From NCBI GenBank assembly GCA_949752795.1, contig OX457056.1, positions 180,940,428-181,004,427 on the forward strand: a stretch of 64,000 nucleotides of DNA, in the 5' to 3' direction. This document shows positions 22,851 to 36,990 of the stretch, in pieces (positions within the stretch are counted from its first letter, which is position 1; each line of letters begins with the position of its first letter). Origin of the DNA: Hyperoodon ampullatus. Its lineage: Eukaryota > Chordata > Mammalia > Artiodactyla > Ziphiidae. Position numbers and translations under genes: made by a program. The notes below the pieces were generated by a model that was not told where the DNA came from, made no database searches, and saw only the letters and a program-made list of their open reading frames with translations.

Positions 22851-25800
22851 TGGCCATTCTTTTTCATCTCTTTTCTGCAACCAAACTGCCCCCTAGGACT
22901 CCTCCCTGGGCTTCCGTTCTTCCCCCTTTTCGTTAGTGGTTCTGAGGCTAGGTTGCCCTTTGGGCTCACCTGGGTACCTCCTACTCCAGAGACGAGAGCC
23001 CCAAGGTCCGCACCTGCTCTTTTGGGGTGCCCTTGGCTCAATGTCCCCATCCCAGAATCATCCCCTGACATCATGTCACTATGGGTCTCTCACGTCCTGC
23101 GTCATCCCCACGTCCATTCTGGAACCTCTCACCCACCCTCTTGTGCCCATAGCCTGCCCTTGTGCCTGCTTCCTCCTCCTGAATGGCCTTTCCTCACTCC
23201 TGGCTGGGCGTGGGCAGCTCGCCAGCCCCAGCTGTGAGCCTCTGCCCAGCAGAGTGATCCTCTTCCCCCACGTTACCTGGCTGGGATGGCCATGTGATGT
23301 CACAGAGTCAGGCAGGAAGAAGGTGCCCGAAACCATGGGGCTTGCTCAGCCCTGCTGAGTGAACCCTGGCCTGGCGTCAGGCAGGGCTAGGTCTGGCTAG
23401 CCGCACCCTGGGGTGACTGAGCACTCTGTGTGAGTCCTCATGGGTGAAATCTTTGTGGTCTGCCCTTCCCACTGCTCAGACGGGGACTGAGGACCACACA
23501 CAACAATGAGGCTGGCAGAAGCTGGCCTGGGAGGTGCTCAGTACCTAGCCAGGCCAAGCTAGAGTTCTTGTGAGGAACGTTAGGCTCTTCTGATCGGGGA
23601 GGGGTCTCAGGATCTCCAGCCTCACATTTCACTCATGGCGCAAAGAGTAATGGCGCTGCTGTGTTCCCAGCGCTCAGCTGAGAGCGGGCCGTGCTGAGCC
23701 TGCAACCCCGGCCCGGGGAAGCAGAGACTGTCCACAGAGCCCTGTAAGCTGCAGGTGAGTGGCAGAGAGGAAGGCAGAGGATGCTGTCGGAACAGACAGC
23801 AGGGCAGGGGATTGGGTCTCATCTGGATCCCCATGTCGGGAGGCTGCTCTGAGGAAGCGATGTTTCTCTGGGCCCTGATGAATGGTTGCAGTTAGCCCTG
23901 GAACAGGGCTGCAGGTGGGGTAGCAGACAGGCAAAATGGAGGTAAGGGATGCCCATGGTGCAGTGCTCATGTCCAGGTCGGGTGTGTGTGCCCGGGGCTA
24001 ACTACCCATTAGAACGAGGGAGGGACACATGGGAGGGTGTGGCCTGTTCAGGATGAGAATGGCTGCAGTCACCAGGGAAAGTAACGGGGACTACACAGGA
24101 GCCTTGCAGGCCGTGGAAAGGGTTTCTGCTTCGCCTGAGCACACTGAAGCAGTATGGATGGCGCACGAAGGAGAATGGCATGATCTGGCCCAGATTCTGG
24201 AAGCCTGCAGCTGTGTGGAGCCAGCTGGGGGGCCGGAGACCAGGCAAGTGAGGAGGAGGGGACATGGGGCTGCAGACAGACAGGGGAGAGATGGAAATGG
24301 CGGCAGGATGCGGGTGTGAGCGACAGAGATGTCTCGCAGTGCAGGGAGTTGGAGGCCAAGAGGTCAAGGATCCAGAGGTCCTGCGTCATCCTGTGGATGT
24401 TGAAGTTCCCGGGGATAAGAGTGGGCTTTGGGCTGTGGGGCAGTGTCAGCCAGGTGCCCGAGTCTGCAGTGAATGAGGAGTAGAGGATGCCCGTGGGGAG
24501 AAGGGTGGAGGATGGCAGAGCGGAGTGGCCAGCCTCTTCCATGGGGCCCCAACAGCATGCGGGGCCCTTACACTTGGGCACGCTGGGCTCTGGCAGAGGG
24601 GCTGGGGCCGGCCCGCTGGCACAGACCCAGCTGCCCCAGCCATGAGTCTGCTGTTCATCACAGGAAGCTGCACATTTGGTGGGAAGCCTGTGGGTGGGAC
24701 AGGGGCATGCTGAGGGCTTAGGGCAGGGTCCCCCCAACCCCCCTAGTACTCTGCCATCTCTCTAGGTTTTCAAGCAATATCTCCAGTCTCCAGAAAGGGG
24801 AAAAATAGCTCTCACCATTGACAATGTGATAGAAGGAGCCACATAATGGGCATGAAATCAACTAAGAAGTGAAACAAAAGTCTCCATCATGCTTGTTCCA
24901 TGACTCTGCTAACACTGACGTTTTAAAACTGATTTTTAAACTGGGCTAGTAGACAAACGTAAGCTCTGAACACTGGAACAGTTTACCACATCACATCAGC
25001 TTCCTGTCATCCTGTCCTCAACAAGGCACCTGGGCACCCAATGCCTGGAGCTACAGGACAGGAAGGCCCCTGGGGGGTGAGGGTGGGACCGTAGGCAATG
25101 CCCATTAGCCCCCTGTGTCTTCTGCCCCCTGGGCCCCCAGGGTTAGACTGCTGCTGATTTAGGCCCAGCCCATCTCTGAGACAGTCCCCAGCCCTGCCCC
25201 ACCCAGGGCAGGGCCCCCGTCCCTGGCCTCCTTCCCCTTTATGTCCTTCTGCTTGCATGATGAGCACCTCCTGTGGCTGGCCATCTGCTCACTGAGCCAG
25301 AGTTTGCTTCCTTGGGATGCCTACCACCCATGGGTAGCAGAGAAATAAGGAATGAAAATTCTGGATTTCCAGTTACAAGTAATTGTATCTTTGGGTTGAA
25401 AACCCCTTGTCATCTTTGGGCTCATGAGCTGCAGTGCTGGGCATCCTGATGTCCCCTGGAGCCCCAGAATCTCCACAAGGATCATAAGCGTGGGGCTGCA
25501 ACACATACTTCCTCAGCTCTTCACCTGTCAAAGGTGAGGATGAGTGGCCAAGGCCCTTCCTGATCTTGCAGCAAGTGGGTCCTGACCCAGCATTGCCTCA
25601 AACTGCCTGGAACTCATGGTGCAGGAGCTGTCTCTGAGGGGCCCCCACTGTGTATGTGAGTGCAGGGAGCTATGTACACAGTCATGTTCTGTCTTCACAG
25701 AGCTGGGGACACTACGGAAGTGAGGGTGACCTGCCTGGGGTCATCCAACTTGTCCATCACAATGAAGTTGAGCAGGACCTGTGGCCTTTTTGCCTCCAAA

Positions 25801-25879
25801 GCTTGTAGGAGTCTTTTCCCAGGACCCCTCTCTTCCCCAGAACCCACTACTTGAAAAGAGGTGCTCCTGATAAATGGCT

Positions 25880-26240
25880 ATTATGGGCCGAGTTGTGCCC
25901 TCCCCAAATTCACCTGTTGAAGCCCTAACCCCCAGGACCTCAGAATGTGACTGGAGATATGGTCTTTACACAGGTAGTTAAGTGAGGTCATATGGGTGGG
26001 CCTAATCCAACATGACTAGTGGTCCTTATAAGAAGAGGAGATTAAGACACAGACACAGACAGAGGAAAGACCATGTGAAGACAGGGAGAAGACAACCGTC
26101 CACAGGCCAAGAAGAGAGGACTCAGAAGAAATCAACCCTGCAGACACCTTGATCTCAGACTTCTAGCCTCTAGAACTGTAATAGATTTCTGTTGTTTAAG
26201 CCACTCTGTCTGTGGTACTTAGCTTGGGTACAGCCCAAGC
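25880..26240 (+). mobile_element. MaLR-like LTR fragment
   Basis: Contains cctgttgaagccctaacccc, ggtccttataagaagaggag, ccatgtgaagacagggagaa and tctgttgtttaagccactct, blocks shared by the mammalian MaLR LTR group. It is diverged. The exact subfamily is not determined. Confidence 0.65.
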
Positions 26241-29200
26241 AAATGAATAGAGTGGCTTTGCTGTTAACTGAACCCACACTGCACCACCCCCTGTTTCCTG
26301 TACCTAAGGGTCTCCTCTCTCCACGTCCACTGCCAAGCCCAGCCCTGTTCTCCCAGCCATCACAAGCCCAGTCTGTAGACTGGAGGCAGCAGGCAGGTGT
26401 GGGACCTTCATAGAAGGGGCAGGGGTTGGGGGCAGGGAAGAGCAGACACGAGGGTCTCTCTTGCCTACATGGCCCAGCTTGCTAGGGTGTCAGGAGGACA
26501 ATGTAGGTGGGAGAAATGAGTAGGGATGAAGAATGTAGGGTGACAAGGGCAACTCATAGAGAGACAGATGGGTCAGGCTCTCTAACATGTTGAAAATACG
26601 TTGGAGGTGCCTGCTCAGCCCACTGTCAAGACACTCAAAACTGCCCCCAGGCCCCGTGCTGGGCCTGACAGCAGCCGTGTTTGTACATGACGCTGGTGGT
26701 TGGACCAGGCATGGACATCTTTCCCCCAGCGATGGGGCGCTGGGGAGCAGCCAGACAACCTGAGCGGAGGACCAGCAACCAGGAACTGTGCACAGGAAGG
26801 CAGAGATGGGGGAGAAAGAGCAGACGCACAGAGAGGGGGAGGGACAGAGGCCAGTGATGACATGGTCCAGAGAGCAGGAGATCCTGCAAGAGAAGGCCAA
26901 GCATGGACCCCATGGAGTTGGCAACATCTGGTCCCACCGGGGCCTGGCTGCCTATCCACCCACGTGTAGGTCAGGACCCACAGCCACTCCAGCCCTGTCC
27001 TTCTGGCATCGGCTGTGGACCCTGCCTCTGCACAGCTTGGAAGCAGGTCAGGCTGGGTTCTCTTGTGTGGAGACTTCAAAGGGCAGGATTTCTTAAACTT
27101 TTCCATGAAAATCCCCGGTAGATGGAGAACATGAGTCAACTGGGCCACATTTTGACATGGTCTAGGAAATGTGTGCAAATTGTGTGGTTCCCCTGAAAGA
27201 TTCATGGTTTAAAAATGAGCTCGTTCATATTTACGAACGTAGTTTCTGTATGCTCCGAGAGCTCCTCCTTCTCCGGGGCTGGGCCAAAGTCCTGCACGCA
27301 AAGGCCCCTGATCAGTAGTCCTTGGGGCTGCCCCTGAGTCACCCAGGGCCCGGCCTGCATGGGCCCTGCAGTCCTGGTGGCTCTGGTGAGGCTGGGTCCC
27401 CAGTCCTGCTCACCACCCAGCCACCTCTCTGGAGCCCGGTGACGGGCAGCCCCCGTCTGACCCCAGACCTCTGTCTCCTGCCCTCTCCACTCGACTCCCT
27501 CACTCAGGGACACAAAGCGTTGCCCCTCAGGAGCTTCAGTCTTGACACAAGATGGAAAAGAGGTTGACTGCGGGGCACTCGTTTCCCACTGCAAACATCC
27601 AGGCAATACCAAGGGCCCGGCTCCCTGCTAGGAACGTGGAAAGGAAAGCAGAATGAGAGCATGACACAGAGTGGACATGTGTGCAGATTGCCCAGCACAG
27701 CCCAACTGGGTGCCCCGGGCAGTGCTTGAGAAACGGAGTTCCCTTCTGCCACCCCGACCTCCTCTGCATCCTGGGCACACTTGGGGTCCTGATGCACAGA
27801 CAAGAGGGTGGGAGGACTGTTGTTAAGGCCACAGCTTTGCCAGGTACCCAAGTTCCCTCGCAGGGGTGCATGTGCATGGCTTCTACTTGTGTGCTTGTGG
27901 AGGAGGCTTGTGGCTGACCCTGCGGGGGTCTGAGGGAGGTTTCCGGCTTCCAGAAGCTCAAGCCTTTGGCCCAGGCTTGGAGGTCCATCTGAGTCTACAG
28001 AGGCTGCTTTACACGACACCAAGAGGCACTCAGAAAATGTGCATTTTTGTTGCCCTAGTCTAAAATAAGGAAGAAGCACTGCCCAGTATATTCCTCTGTG
28101 TACAGGTCTCAGCTTGGGGCAGCTCAGATGTGAGACCTGTTACCTAAAGCTATCCTGCTCCATGCCAAGACTCAGACGGAAGGGGGATCTGGGACAAAAG
28201 GCTGCCCTACAAGTCAGGTATCAGCTGAGGGCTGTGTCCCCTTTCCTCTTTACTAGGGTGAGGAGCCCCTGGTTAATGCCAAACCAGAGGGATTGGATGA
28301 GCTAGAAGGAAGGAAGGCAGGGCGACAGAGGGGCCTGGGGGGAGGCTGCCGAGGAAACTCCCTTTTCCTGCAGTCTCCTGTTACAGTCCACCGCAGAAAG
28401 GGGGTCCAGGGTCAGTGGGTGTGGGTGCCGAGCTGTGGGCTTGTGTCCCTCCCAGATTTCCCCTGACCTGATGAAATTGATGACTGCCTCCCTCCTCAGT
28501 TCAGGGGTCAGGAAGGAGTGGTGGGCCAAAAATGAGAAGGCTCTCAACATCCAGTAATATACAGACATGTGGATGTCAGCCAGGGTCACATTAGGCTTGT
28601 TATTAAATCACAGATACATTTCTCCATTTAGGGTCACAGAGTCTCAGAAGATGGGCATGTACTATTTTACAGGGCTACACAGACACATAGATATAATGTA
28701 GGAGCACAGAACCAGTTTCAGAAAAGTGTCCCTGACCCTTTCAGGCCTGGACAATGCTTTCACCACTTACAAACAATCTAAAATATTCCACTTCCGAGGA
28801 AGAGATAAAATCTCTCTATAGGATTTCACATTATTTAAACCCTCTTTCTGCCTAAAAAAAAAAAGTTTCACACACGTTCCTTGGTATCGTGAGTACATTT
28901 TCTTTTTTTGAACATAGGGAAAGTTATGGTCATCACTATCCATCCACTTCAATCAGTCCAGATGAAAAACCCAAACCTGACATATTTTTACCTCTAGTTG
29001 TCTTACAGAAATTCAACTGAAAGGCATAAATATAACATTCAAGGAGATGGGAGTGAGGGTGGAGAGTCGTTCAACTTACTATCAATACAGATTAGGGACA
29101 ACTGGTTATTGTCCCCAGGCCCCCAACCCCGGGGGACCCCTCCTTGGTGCTCCCGTGGGCTGTATGCATGGCGTTGGAGTATCATACAGACCCCCTGGGT

Positions 29201-29811
29201 GGTGGGGAGGACATGGCATGCTAAAACATCTCTGTCGGGAGCAGGGTTTCTTCTATGGTGGCAGATGGCAAATAGGCGAGGTGGAGCTTTATGGAAATGG
29301 AGAGACTCCTCTAAAATTCCCCTGGGCCTAGGGACCAGTTGGTTTACCTGGAAAAAGAAGATGCATTTCTGGAAGATGCACTTCCAGCTGGTGAACTGTA
29401 GAGGGCCTCGTCTCTTTCTGAGACACGTTCGCAATGGAGGTGGCCAAAAAATGGAAACCAGGAGCATGGGGTGAAGGAGGTGAGAAATTCAAGTACTTCT
29501 CTCTGCGTCAGATTAGGGAAGGAGACACAGGATACTATTCATGTTTCAAAGACGTTTTGGGCTTTGTTCAAAGAGCAGAATTTGACTAAAACCCCATGCG
29601 TCCCAGCCCTTGGTGACAGATGAAGACCAGGCTTTGGGGAGTGGGACTCATCATGTCTACATCCACAGGACGCCGGGGTGCTTTGTCCTGGCAGGAGCAG
29701 TATAGATACGTCTCACCAGGTAACAAACTCTGATCAGCAACAAATTCCAACGCCTTTTGACTGTAAACAAAGTCTCAGTATATATGTCTAATTCAGCAAA
29801 CAAAGGGGCTC

Positions 29812-30087
29812 TTAACAATCTTGGGTTCTTGGTGCTTTAGAGGTTGGGCTAGGGGGGCTGGAGTGACAACGTGGCTCCGCAGCATGGCCAGGCAGGGGGA
29901 GAGATGAGCGGCTGCATCCTGGAGGGAAGCCTGGAGGGAAGCCTGGAGCACACAGCGGGGGGTATCGGCACCCTGAGCAGCAGCTGTTGACGGAGAAGCA
30001 CTCCCGGCTGGATTGAAGGCAGACCTTAGGGCTGCTGTGCAATTGCCCAGAGTGGGGCTTCATTAGGGCGAAGTTGAGGCACTTCCC
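29812..30087 (-). pseudogene. ANTXRL: ANTXRL last exon: cytoplasmic tail and stop
   Basis: After a CCCTGCAG acceptor, the frame encodes GKCLNFALMK, matching the family tail motif G-x-C-x-N-F, and stays open for 91 codons to TAA (29812-29814). The later part is proline- and cysteine-rich with a 12-nt tandem duplication (GFPPGFPPG). The exons linking it to exon 12 are missing or unrecognised. Confidence 0.65.
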
Positions 30088-32343
30088 CTGCAGGGGACAG
30101 AAGAGAGAGAAGGTCACTAGGAGCCACTGGAATTGGGAGCAGAAGGTTGCAGCTTCCCTGGCCTCTGGCGCCTGCCGATCTCCTTCTCTGTTTCAAGCCC
30201 AGAGTTCCCTGATCCCCCTGCTGGGTCTGTCTGGGCCTGTTGGTCCCTATAGGTGCTCCACGTGGCGTGCAGACTTCAGGCTTCCGTGAGCCTGCCATTC
30301 ACGCGTGAAGTATTACCTTGAGTGCCTGTGAGTGACAAAGGCCACTGAACGCTGCCTGCTCCTCCTGAGGCTGTCATTTTCATCACCCTAGGTTTTAAAA
30401 TCCTTAGTAACCCTTTAGAATGATTGTGGTTTTCCCTGGCAATGTAGCCACATTAGGAAAAGAGAACACCTAACCCCCCTTGAATTTGAAAGAATGTTCT
30501 TAACAAATCTTCGACACCTTGAGCCTGACCTTGTCCTCTTCCACACCCACAGGGATGTCTGATCCGATGAAACTTTCAGGAAATGCACCCTGCTTTGGGA
30601 CCTGCACCCCTTGGCGCAGAGCAGAACCAGACCCAGAGATGGGAAGGGATTTCTCACTCTGACTTCCCACCGCATGACAAGCCTGAGATAGTTTGGTAAA
30701 TGCAACTTTCTATGTAAAATCATCTTAGGCTTCAATAAGTTAATATTTTCTCTTTTACAGATAAACATTTTTACTTTTCCTGATTATAAAAGTAGTACCT
30801 GCCCATTATACAGAACCTAAGCAACACAGGAAAATATTCACGAGGAAATACATGCTTCTTTTCCAACCACCCACAATAACCACTATGAAGAGGATCCTGA
30901 ACTCTTGGCAGACAGCAACTTCTTTGATCATTTATCAGCAATTCCCCTTTTCTGATCTCCATCCCCAGCTGGCTGTTCTCCCTTCCAGACGCACGGCCCA
31001 GGCTTGCCCTCTCCTGCCACCTTCCTGCGGGTCCTGCGTCGTCCAAGCTCACCTCCTCTGCCTCTTACTCTGCAGGCCTCTTCAGCCTCTAGGTCCCCAG
31101 GCCCAGCCTCAGGGCCCACTCTGCCCGAACCTTGCCCTGAGCCACGAGTGTCTCCGGCTGCCCATCCGTGCTCTGCACCCACTGCCTGTCCAGGCCCTCA
31201 GCTCCCTTCCTAGGCCGACTCAAGTGTCTCCTCTCCCCTGGTCGCCTGGCCCTTCCCCTCCCCCCCCCCAAATCCAGGCCTCACGGAATCAACTTCCTCT
31301 GGCTTCCTCTTCCTCAACTCACACCTTCAGCTGTGCTTCCTCACTGTCTGGGAATCCAGCCCCAGTGCCCAGGCTGGCCCACCAGGCCACCCAACCGCCG
31401 GCTCCTGGCCCATTGCCAACACTGCCCGCACGCACCCGAAGTGTCCCTGTGTCTCAGCTGCACCCTCCGTGCTCCTGTGCTCCAGGGTTGTCCTCCCCGC
31501 CTCTCCGTTTCCCATATTCAGACTACCCTTCCTCTGTGGCCGCCTCTACCCTCACGCAAGCCAGTCTGGGAGCGCCTGGGCCACACAGCCCCCAGGGCAC
31601 TGGAGCTGGTTCCCTCTTCTCTCAAGCCCACCAGCAGGGTCTCCCTCACTGGCAGGACCTTCACCCTTCCTGCCCTAGGACTGCACCCCAAATTCCTTAA
31701 CTACTCTTAACAGTTCATTTACTCAGGTGAATTTTAGAATTATTTTGATCAAATTCCCTAAAAACATTCATTACAATTTTCACTAAAGCAGCATGAAGCC
31801 CATGAATTCTTTTGGGAAAAGCTGACATTGTGGTCTACGTTTTTGTATTTTCAAGTCTTCTTTGATAGCAAAGAGTAAAGTTTTGTGGTTTCTTTTTATT
31901 ACAGGTCAGCACACATTGTCACACCTGCGCGTGGGTAAGTTCTTTTATTGCTACTATGAATAGACTGGGATCTTCTATTTTTATTTCTAAGCTCCTTTAT
32001 TTCTGCTTATTTATCCAGACCGTGAACAGACCATTCTAGGACCTAGTGTCTACCATCTGCTGTGGGACCCCTTTGATTTCCTCAGAGCACGAATGCAGGG
32101 CACCTGTGCTGAGGCCTGGCTCCTTTGCCTCACCCGCAGCCCGTCACTGGGAGCTGCAGGGGGACGTGTACGTGGGCTGAGGGAGAGAAGCGAGTGGTTC
32201 CAGGTGGTGCTGGAGGCCCCTGGCTAGTGGCAGAGCCCCTGAGTCTGTTGTGTGATCATAAGGGGGTGAGGGAGGTGACTAGGGGCTGAGGAGGGTCTCC
32301 CTCCCCTCTGGTTTTCTATTAATGAAGAGATCTAAGCCAGTGA

Positions 32344-32356
32344 CCAATTACTTCTT
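32344..32356. repeat. Left copy of 13-bp target-site duplication
   Basis: Reads ccaattacttctt, identical to 37801-37813 at the other end of the NORAD-like retrocopy. It abuts the T-run that is the poly(A) tail on the minus strand. Confidence 0.93.
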
Positions 32357-32404
32357 TTTTTGTTTGTTTGTTTTTTGTTTAAGGTTTTCAAAATAACATT
32401 TATT
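32357..32404 (-). terminator. Poly(A) signal and A-rich tail of the retrocopy
   Basis: On the minus strand, AATAAA (32399-32404) is followed about 20 nt later by an interrupted A-run with scattered C, ending at the target-site duplication. This is the classic 3' end of a retroposed mRNA. Confidence 0.92.
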
Positions 32405-33099
32405 TCTTAAAAGTTAACGTGCATAATAGGAAACCAAAGAACACAAGAAGCAAAAAACAAAGTCATCCATCATCACAAGCAGTTTACCATCTGATGTGTC
32501 CTTCTAGGTCTCGTTTGTGTATTTAAACACAACTAAGCATCCATTTGTATGTAATTAAGATCATACAGTTATGTATCATGCTTTTTCACACATCATGAAT
32601 ATTTACCATTTCAAAGTCCCAAAGCTATGAGTATTTTGATAACCAAAAATACACTACACCAACTCAATCTGGAAGGAAAAAAAATGTAATCCTTTCTTGG
32701 CGACAAAAGCTTCAGAAAAGACAAAAATGGCAACAGTCCTCTAGATAAAGATATTGGCAGAGTTATGATTAAAATACTACATTCCCTTAAAGTTCAATTA
32801 AAAATGAGACATAAAGCAACACAGTATCCAAAGTATAATGCTTTTAAGAGGATTCATTATCTGATCTAAACTATTAAAGTATTAGCAAGGAGGTAGGTTT
32901 CCACTGAATTACTTAACAATGTATTCCTATAGTACAGCTAAGAGATGCACACACATCAATGGTTATCATCAAAATATAAAAAGGAACACATCCACATACT
33001 TCCCTCCCTTTTATACTTCCTTCTGCCCCTCTGCTGCCAACCTAATGAACAAGTCCTGGTGTACATTTCTCAGATGGTTTAACAATTCCATGTCCAAGA

Positions 33100-36000
33100 T
33101 GCTACTATTTTACCAGTTATAACAAAGATATTTACAAATTGGTTAATTCACTAGCTCTACTTTTTATCATACATTGTCACCTCAGGACTCCTAAAAAGCC
33201 TAGATGTTGCAAAATAATGAATGAACCTTGTCCATAATAAGCATTGGTACTTTACAAAAATGCACATTTAGACCTATGGTTATAACCTAAAACTGTCTTC
33301 TAGATATGGAGGTATTAGCTAAGAGCCCTTCCCTTCACCCTTCCTCTTACCCCTCCTCCAGCATATCAGCGACTAAGTACAGGACTATATCTAGCTCCAA
33401 GAGGTGGATTAACATAGACACTCCCAGAAGACACAGCCCTTCCTAAAAACCAACAAAAGGGCATTTATTAAGGGGTTATTTTACTACCTCTACTTTTATT
33501 TTTTTATTTTTTTATTTTTTTGCGGTACGCAGGCCTCTCACTGTTGTGGCCTCTCCCGTTGCGGAGCACAGGCTCCGGACGCGCAGGCTCAGCGGCCATG
33601 GCTCACGGGCCCAGCCGCTCCACGGCATGTGGGATCTTCCTGGACCAGGGCACGAACCCGTGTCCCCTGCATTGGCAGGCGGACTCTCAACCACTGCGCC
33701 ACCAGGGAAGCCCCACTACCTCTACTTTTAATATACTTTGGGCATTAGGACTTGCTTATTCTTTAATACACAGCAATAGTGACTAAAACACACAAATAGA
33801 ACAATGGTTAGACAATCTGAACTTGTCTAAAGACTCATGGGCACAGATCCCTTCTCTGTACTTCCTTCCCTGTCCGCTCCCCGCCTCCCCACCACCCAGT
33901 GAATAGTCACCTTACTCTCCAAGACTCAAGTTTAACAATTTCCACTCCCCCAATACAACCATTCCTATGACTTAACAGAAAAAAAAATACTTAAAAGGTC
34001 TTACTTTTAACTCTCTATTTTCAACATATGTTGTGCACTTTTACACATCTAGAAAGATTAGATGTTTCAAATACAGATTTAAGTTTGTCCACTATGTATA
34101 CACGTAGTAGCACTGAAGAAACTTCACATAAAGGCTATAGTCACAAAGTGTCTCCTAAACAGGAACACTCTGGCCTAGAAGCTTCCCCTCCTCATCTCTA
34201 TCAACCCAGTGGACAAGAATAATAAGCATCTGTAATGCTTAGAGGGGATTTTGACAATTTTACTTCCTCCAGTTGTTTTCAGAAGTCTTTCCAATGAATT
34301 TTAACACAAAGTTACACAGTGTATTTATTGGCTCTTTTTGTCATACACTGGCGACCTTTTTAACACCCGGGAAGACGAGATGTTGTAAATTTGGACCCTC
34401 TGTCCTTTATGTACACTATGTACACAGCCAAGTAAAACAAAACGCAGAGACACACCAGACAATGGTTAGTCTTGGTATAAAGCCCTTTACACTTTCTTCT
34501 TTCTCCCTGAACCAGCACATATAAAATAACGTGTACTGCTCAGAGAGGTGGTTTGATCATTTTGATCACTCCATTTCTAAAAGACAGTATTTCATATGAA
34601 TTTTAACAAAAGGATATATCTACAAAACATGTTACTTCACTACCTCTACTTTTAACATACTTTGTGCACTTCTAAACATCTAGAAAGACTAGATGTTTCA
34701 AATAAGGACTTAAGTTTGTCCACTATATACACAGTAGTGTTGAATAAGCTGCACACATGTAACAATGGTTAGATCTGAAAGTGTCTTCTACATAGGAACA
34801 TTCTAATCTAGAACACTTCGTTTCTCCCAGTACCTCCTTTCTGCCATCCATCCAACACTGGGCAAGGACAGGCACAGGTGTCACTTAGATGTGATTTACA
34901 ATTTCACTTCCAAAGGCCCTTTTCAGAAGACGGCCTTTCAATGAAGTTTAACACAAAGTGTACAAAATGTGTTAGTTTACTAACTCTACTTTTGTCATAC
35001 ATTGGCAACCTCTTTAATATCTGGAGACTAGATATTATAAAATTGGGACCCATTGGTCCAGTATATACAAAATATATACAGTAAAGTTAAACAAAATGCA
35101 TGTAACATATAGAGCAATGGATAAGTTGAAATGTTCTAGTACCTGCTAGCAAAACATCTTTTGCAACCTTTCCCTCCCACCTCCCTAAACCCAATGAACA
35201 AGCAAAGAGTATACTGTTCAGAGAGGAGGTTTAACAATTCCATTTCCAAAGACAGTATTTCCCATCAGTTTTTAAAAGCTATTTACAAGAAGCATTATTC
35301 TACTAAAACTACTTTTAAATACATCGAGCACTTCCAAACATCTAGAAAGAATAGGTATTTCATATAAGAGCTTACTTGTCCACTATGTACACAGCACTGT
35401 TAAATAAAATTGCACACATGTAACAATGGTTATAATCTGAGGTATCTTCTTCTAAATAGGACCATTTTGGCCTGAACCATTTCCTCCCTCACTTCCTTCT
35501 CTCCACCGCCAATCCAGTGGACAAGTACATGCATGTGTAATGCTTAGAGGTGGTTGAACAAATTCATATCCAAAAGGCATTTACAGAAGACAAGCATTCC
35601 TATGAATTTCAATAAAGTATACAAAATGTGCTAGTTTTACTACTTTGTCATACACTGGCAACCCCTTTAACATCTAGAGACTAGATGTTGCAAAACTAGG
35701 ACTCAATTTGTCCATTATATATACTATATACACAGCAAAACAAAATGAACATACAAAAAATGGTTTTGTCTGAAAATGCCTAGGTATGAACACACTAGCA
35801 TATTACCTTTTGCAATTCTTTCCCTCCCTCCTCCAAACCACTGAACAAGTATAAACAATAGTATACTGCTCAGAGAGGTGGTTTAACATTTAACATTCCC
35901 AAAGACTACTTCCTGTGAATTTTAGCAAAAAGATATTTACAAAGTGATATTTTACTACCTCTACATTTAACATACGTTGGGCACTTCTAAACATCTAGAT

Positions 36001-36990
36001 GGACTATATGTTTCAAATAAGGACTTAATTTGTCCACTATATACAGAGCAGTACTGAATGAACTGCACACATGTTACAGTTACAATCTGAGAGTGTCTTC
36101 AAAATACCAGCGTTCTAGCCATTCTAAGACCAACCCCCTTCTCTCTCTCCCCCCTCCACCAACCCAGAGGGCTATCATGCTCAAATTTTCAGAAGACAAT
36201 CTTTCCTAGAAATTTTAACACAAAATGTACAAAATGTATTATTTACTAACTCTATTTTTGTCATACACTGGCAACCTCTTTAACATCTAGAAAGACTAGG
36301 TGTTGTAAATTAGGACTCATTTGTCCATTATATACACTATATACACAGCAAAGTGAAACAAAATGCAGGAACATAAAAAAGACAATGGTTAATCTTGCCT
36401 CACTATAAACACACTGGCACAGAGCTCTTTGCACTTCCTTCTCCTCCCCCCGACCTTGAACCAGTGCACAAACAAACAGTGCATACTGCATACTGTTCAA
36501 AAAGGTGGTTTGGCCACCCCTGCCCCCCCAAAACAACATTTCATACGAATTTTAACAAAAAGATATTTACAAAATGTCTTTTTACTACCTCTACTTTGAA
36601 CATATATCAGGCACTTTAGAACATCTAGAAAGACTAGATATTTCAAAAAAGTACTTATTGTCAACTACATATACAGTAGTAAGGAGCAAAATGCACACAC
36701 AAAACAATGATTCTAATATGCAAATGTCTTCTAACTGTGACCAGTCTGGCACAGAACCTTTTCTTCCTCCTCAACGTCTTCCATTCCATGTCCTCTAACC
36801 CACTGAACAAACGTGGACCTCTGTGGCTCCTGATGTCGCCTCTAGAGGTGGTCAGACAACTCCATTTCGAAAAGTCATTTCCAGAAGACATTTCTTTTCT
36901 ACGTTTTTTTAAAAAGAAACAAATGGGCATTTACAAGACATGTGACTTTAACTCTATCATACGTCGGCAACCTCTTCACATCTAGGCCTA
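33100..36990 (-). repeat. About twelve diverged ~325-bp tandem repeats (NORAD domains)
   Basis: A core like acatctagaaagactagatg recurs near 33192, 34050, 34366, 34678, 35022, 35338, 35669, 35993, 36285, 36622 and 36975, with a degraded copy near 33,730. Spacing is about 290-360 bp. Two forms alternate: one preceded by an aacatactttgtgcacttct-like block, the other by tcatacactggcaacctctt. The period therefore doubles to about 650 bp. Confidence 0.9.

Larger units (their letters stand above)
20752..29811. other. Gene-free stretch between ANXA8 and ANTXRL
   Basis: No chain of exons with splice sites was found on either strand. The interval holds an LTR-like segment near 21,300, a cetacean SINE near 22,530, a MaLR-like LTR near 25,880 and otherwise unassigned, often GC-rich sequence. 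The largest open frame (24,069-24,737, minus) shows no recognisable domain. Confidence 0.6.

Noticed and set aside
24069..24737. 222-codon minus-strand frame
   Set aside because: Cys/Pro/Ser-rich with no domain. Several other frames are open over the same GC-rich stretch, and no splice or promoter signals support it.
30852..31700. Longest open frame in the window (282 codons, plus strand)
   Set aside because: C-rich, low-complexity Pro/Ser/Leu translation with no domain, no splice logic, and antisense within an ANTXRL intron. Overlapping frames are also open, as expected from composition.
33520..33786. Recurring peptide ([20 protein letters not shown]) also at 4831, 11493, 48136 and 57490
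   Set aside because: It is the translation of the cetacean SINE body, not a protein family.
33100..36990. Regular repeats considered as a CRISPR-like or satellite array
   Set aside because: Monomers are ~325 bp, diverged, alternate in two forms and lie inside a polyadenylated retrocopy, which fits NORAD domains and not an array of identical repeats with spacers.
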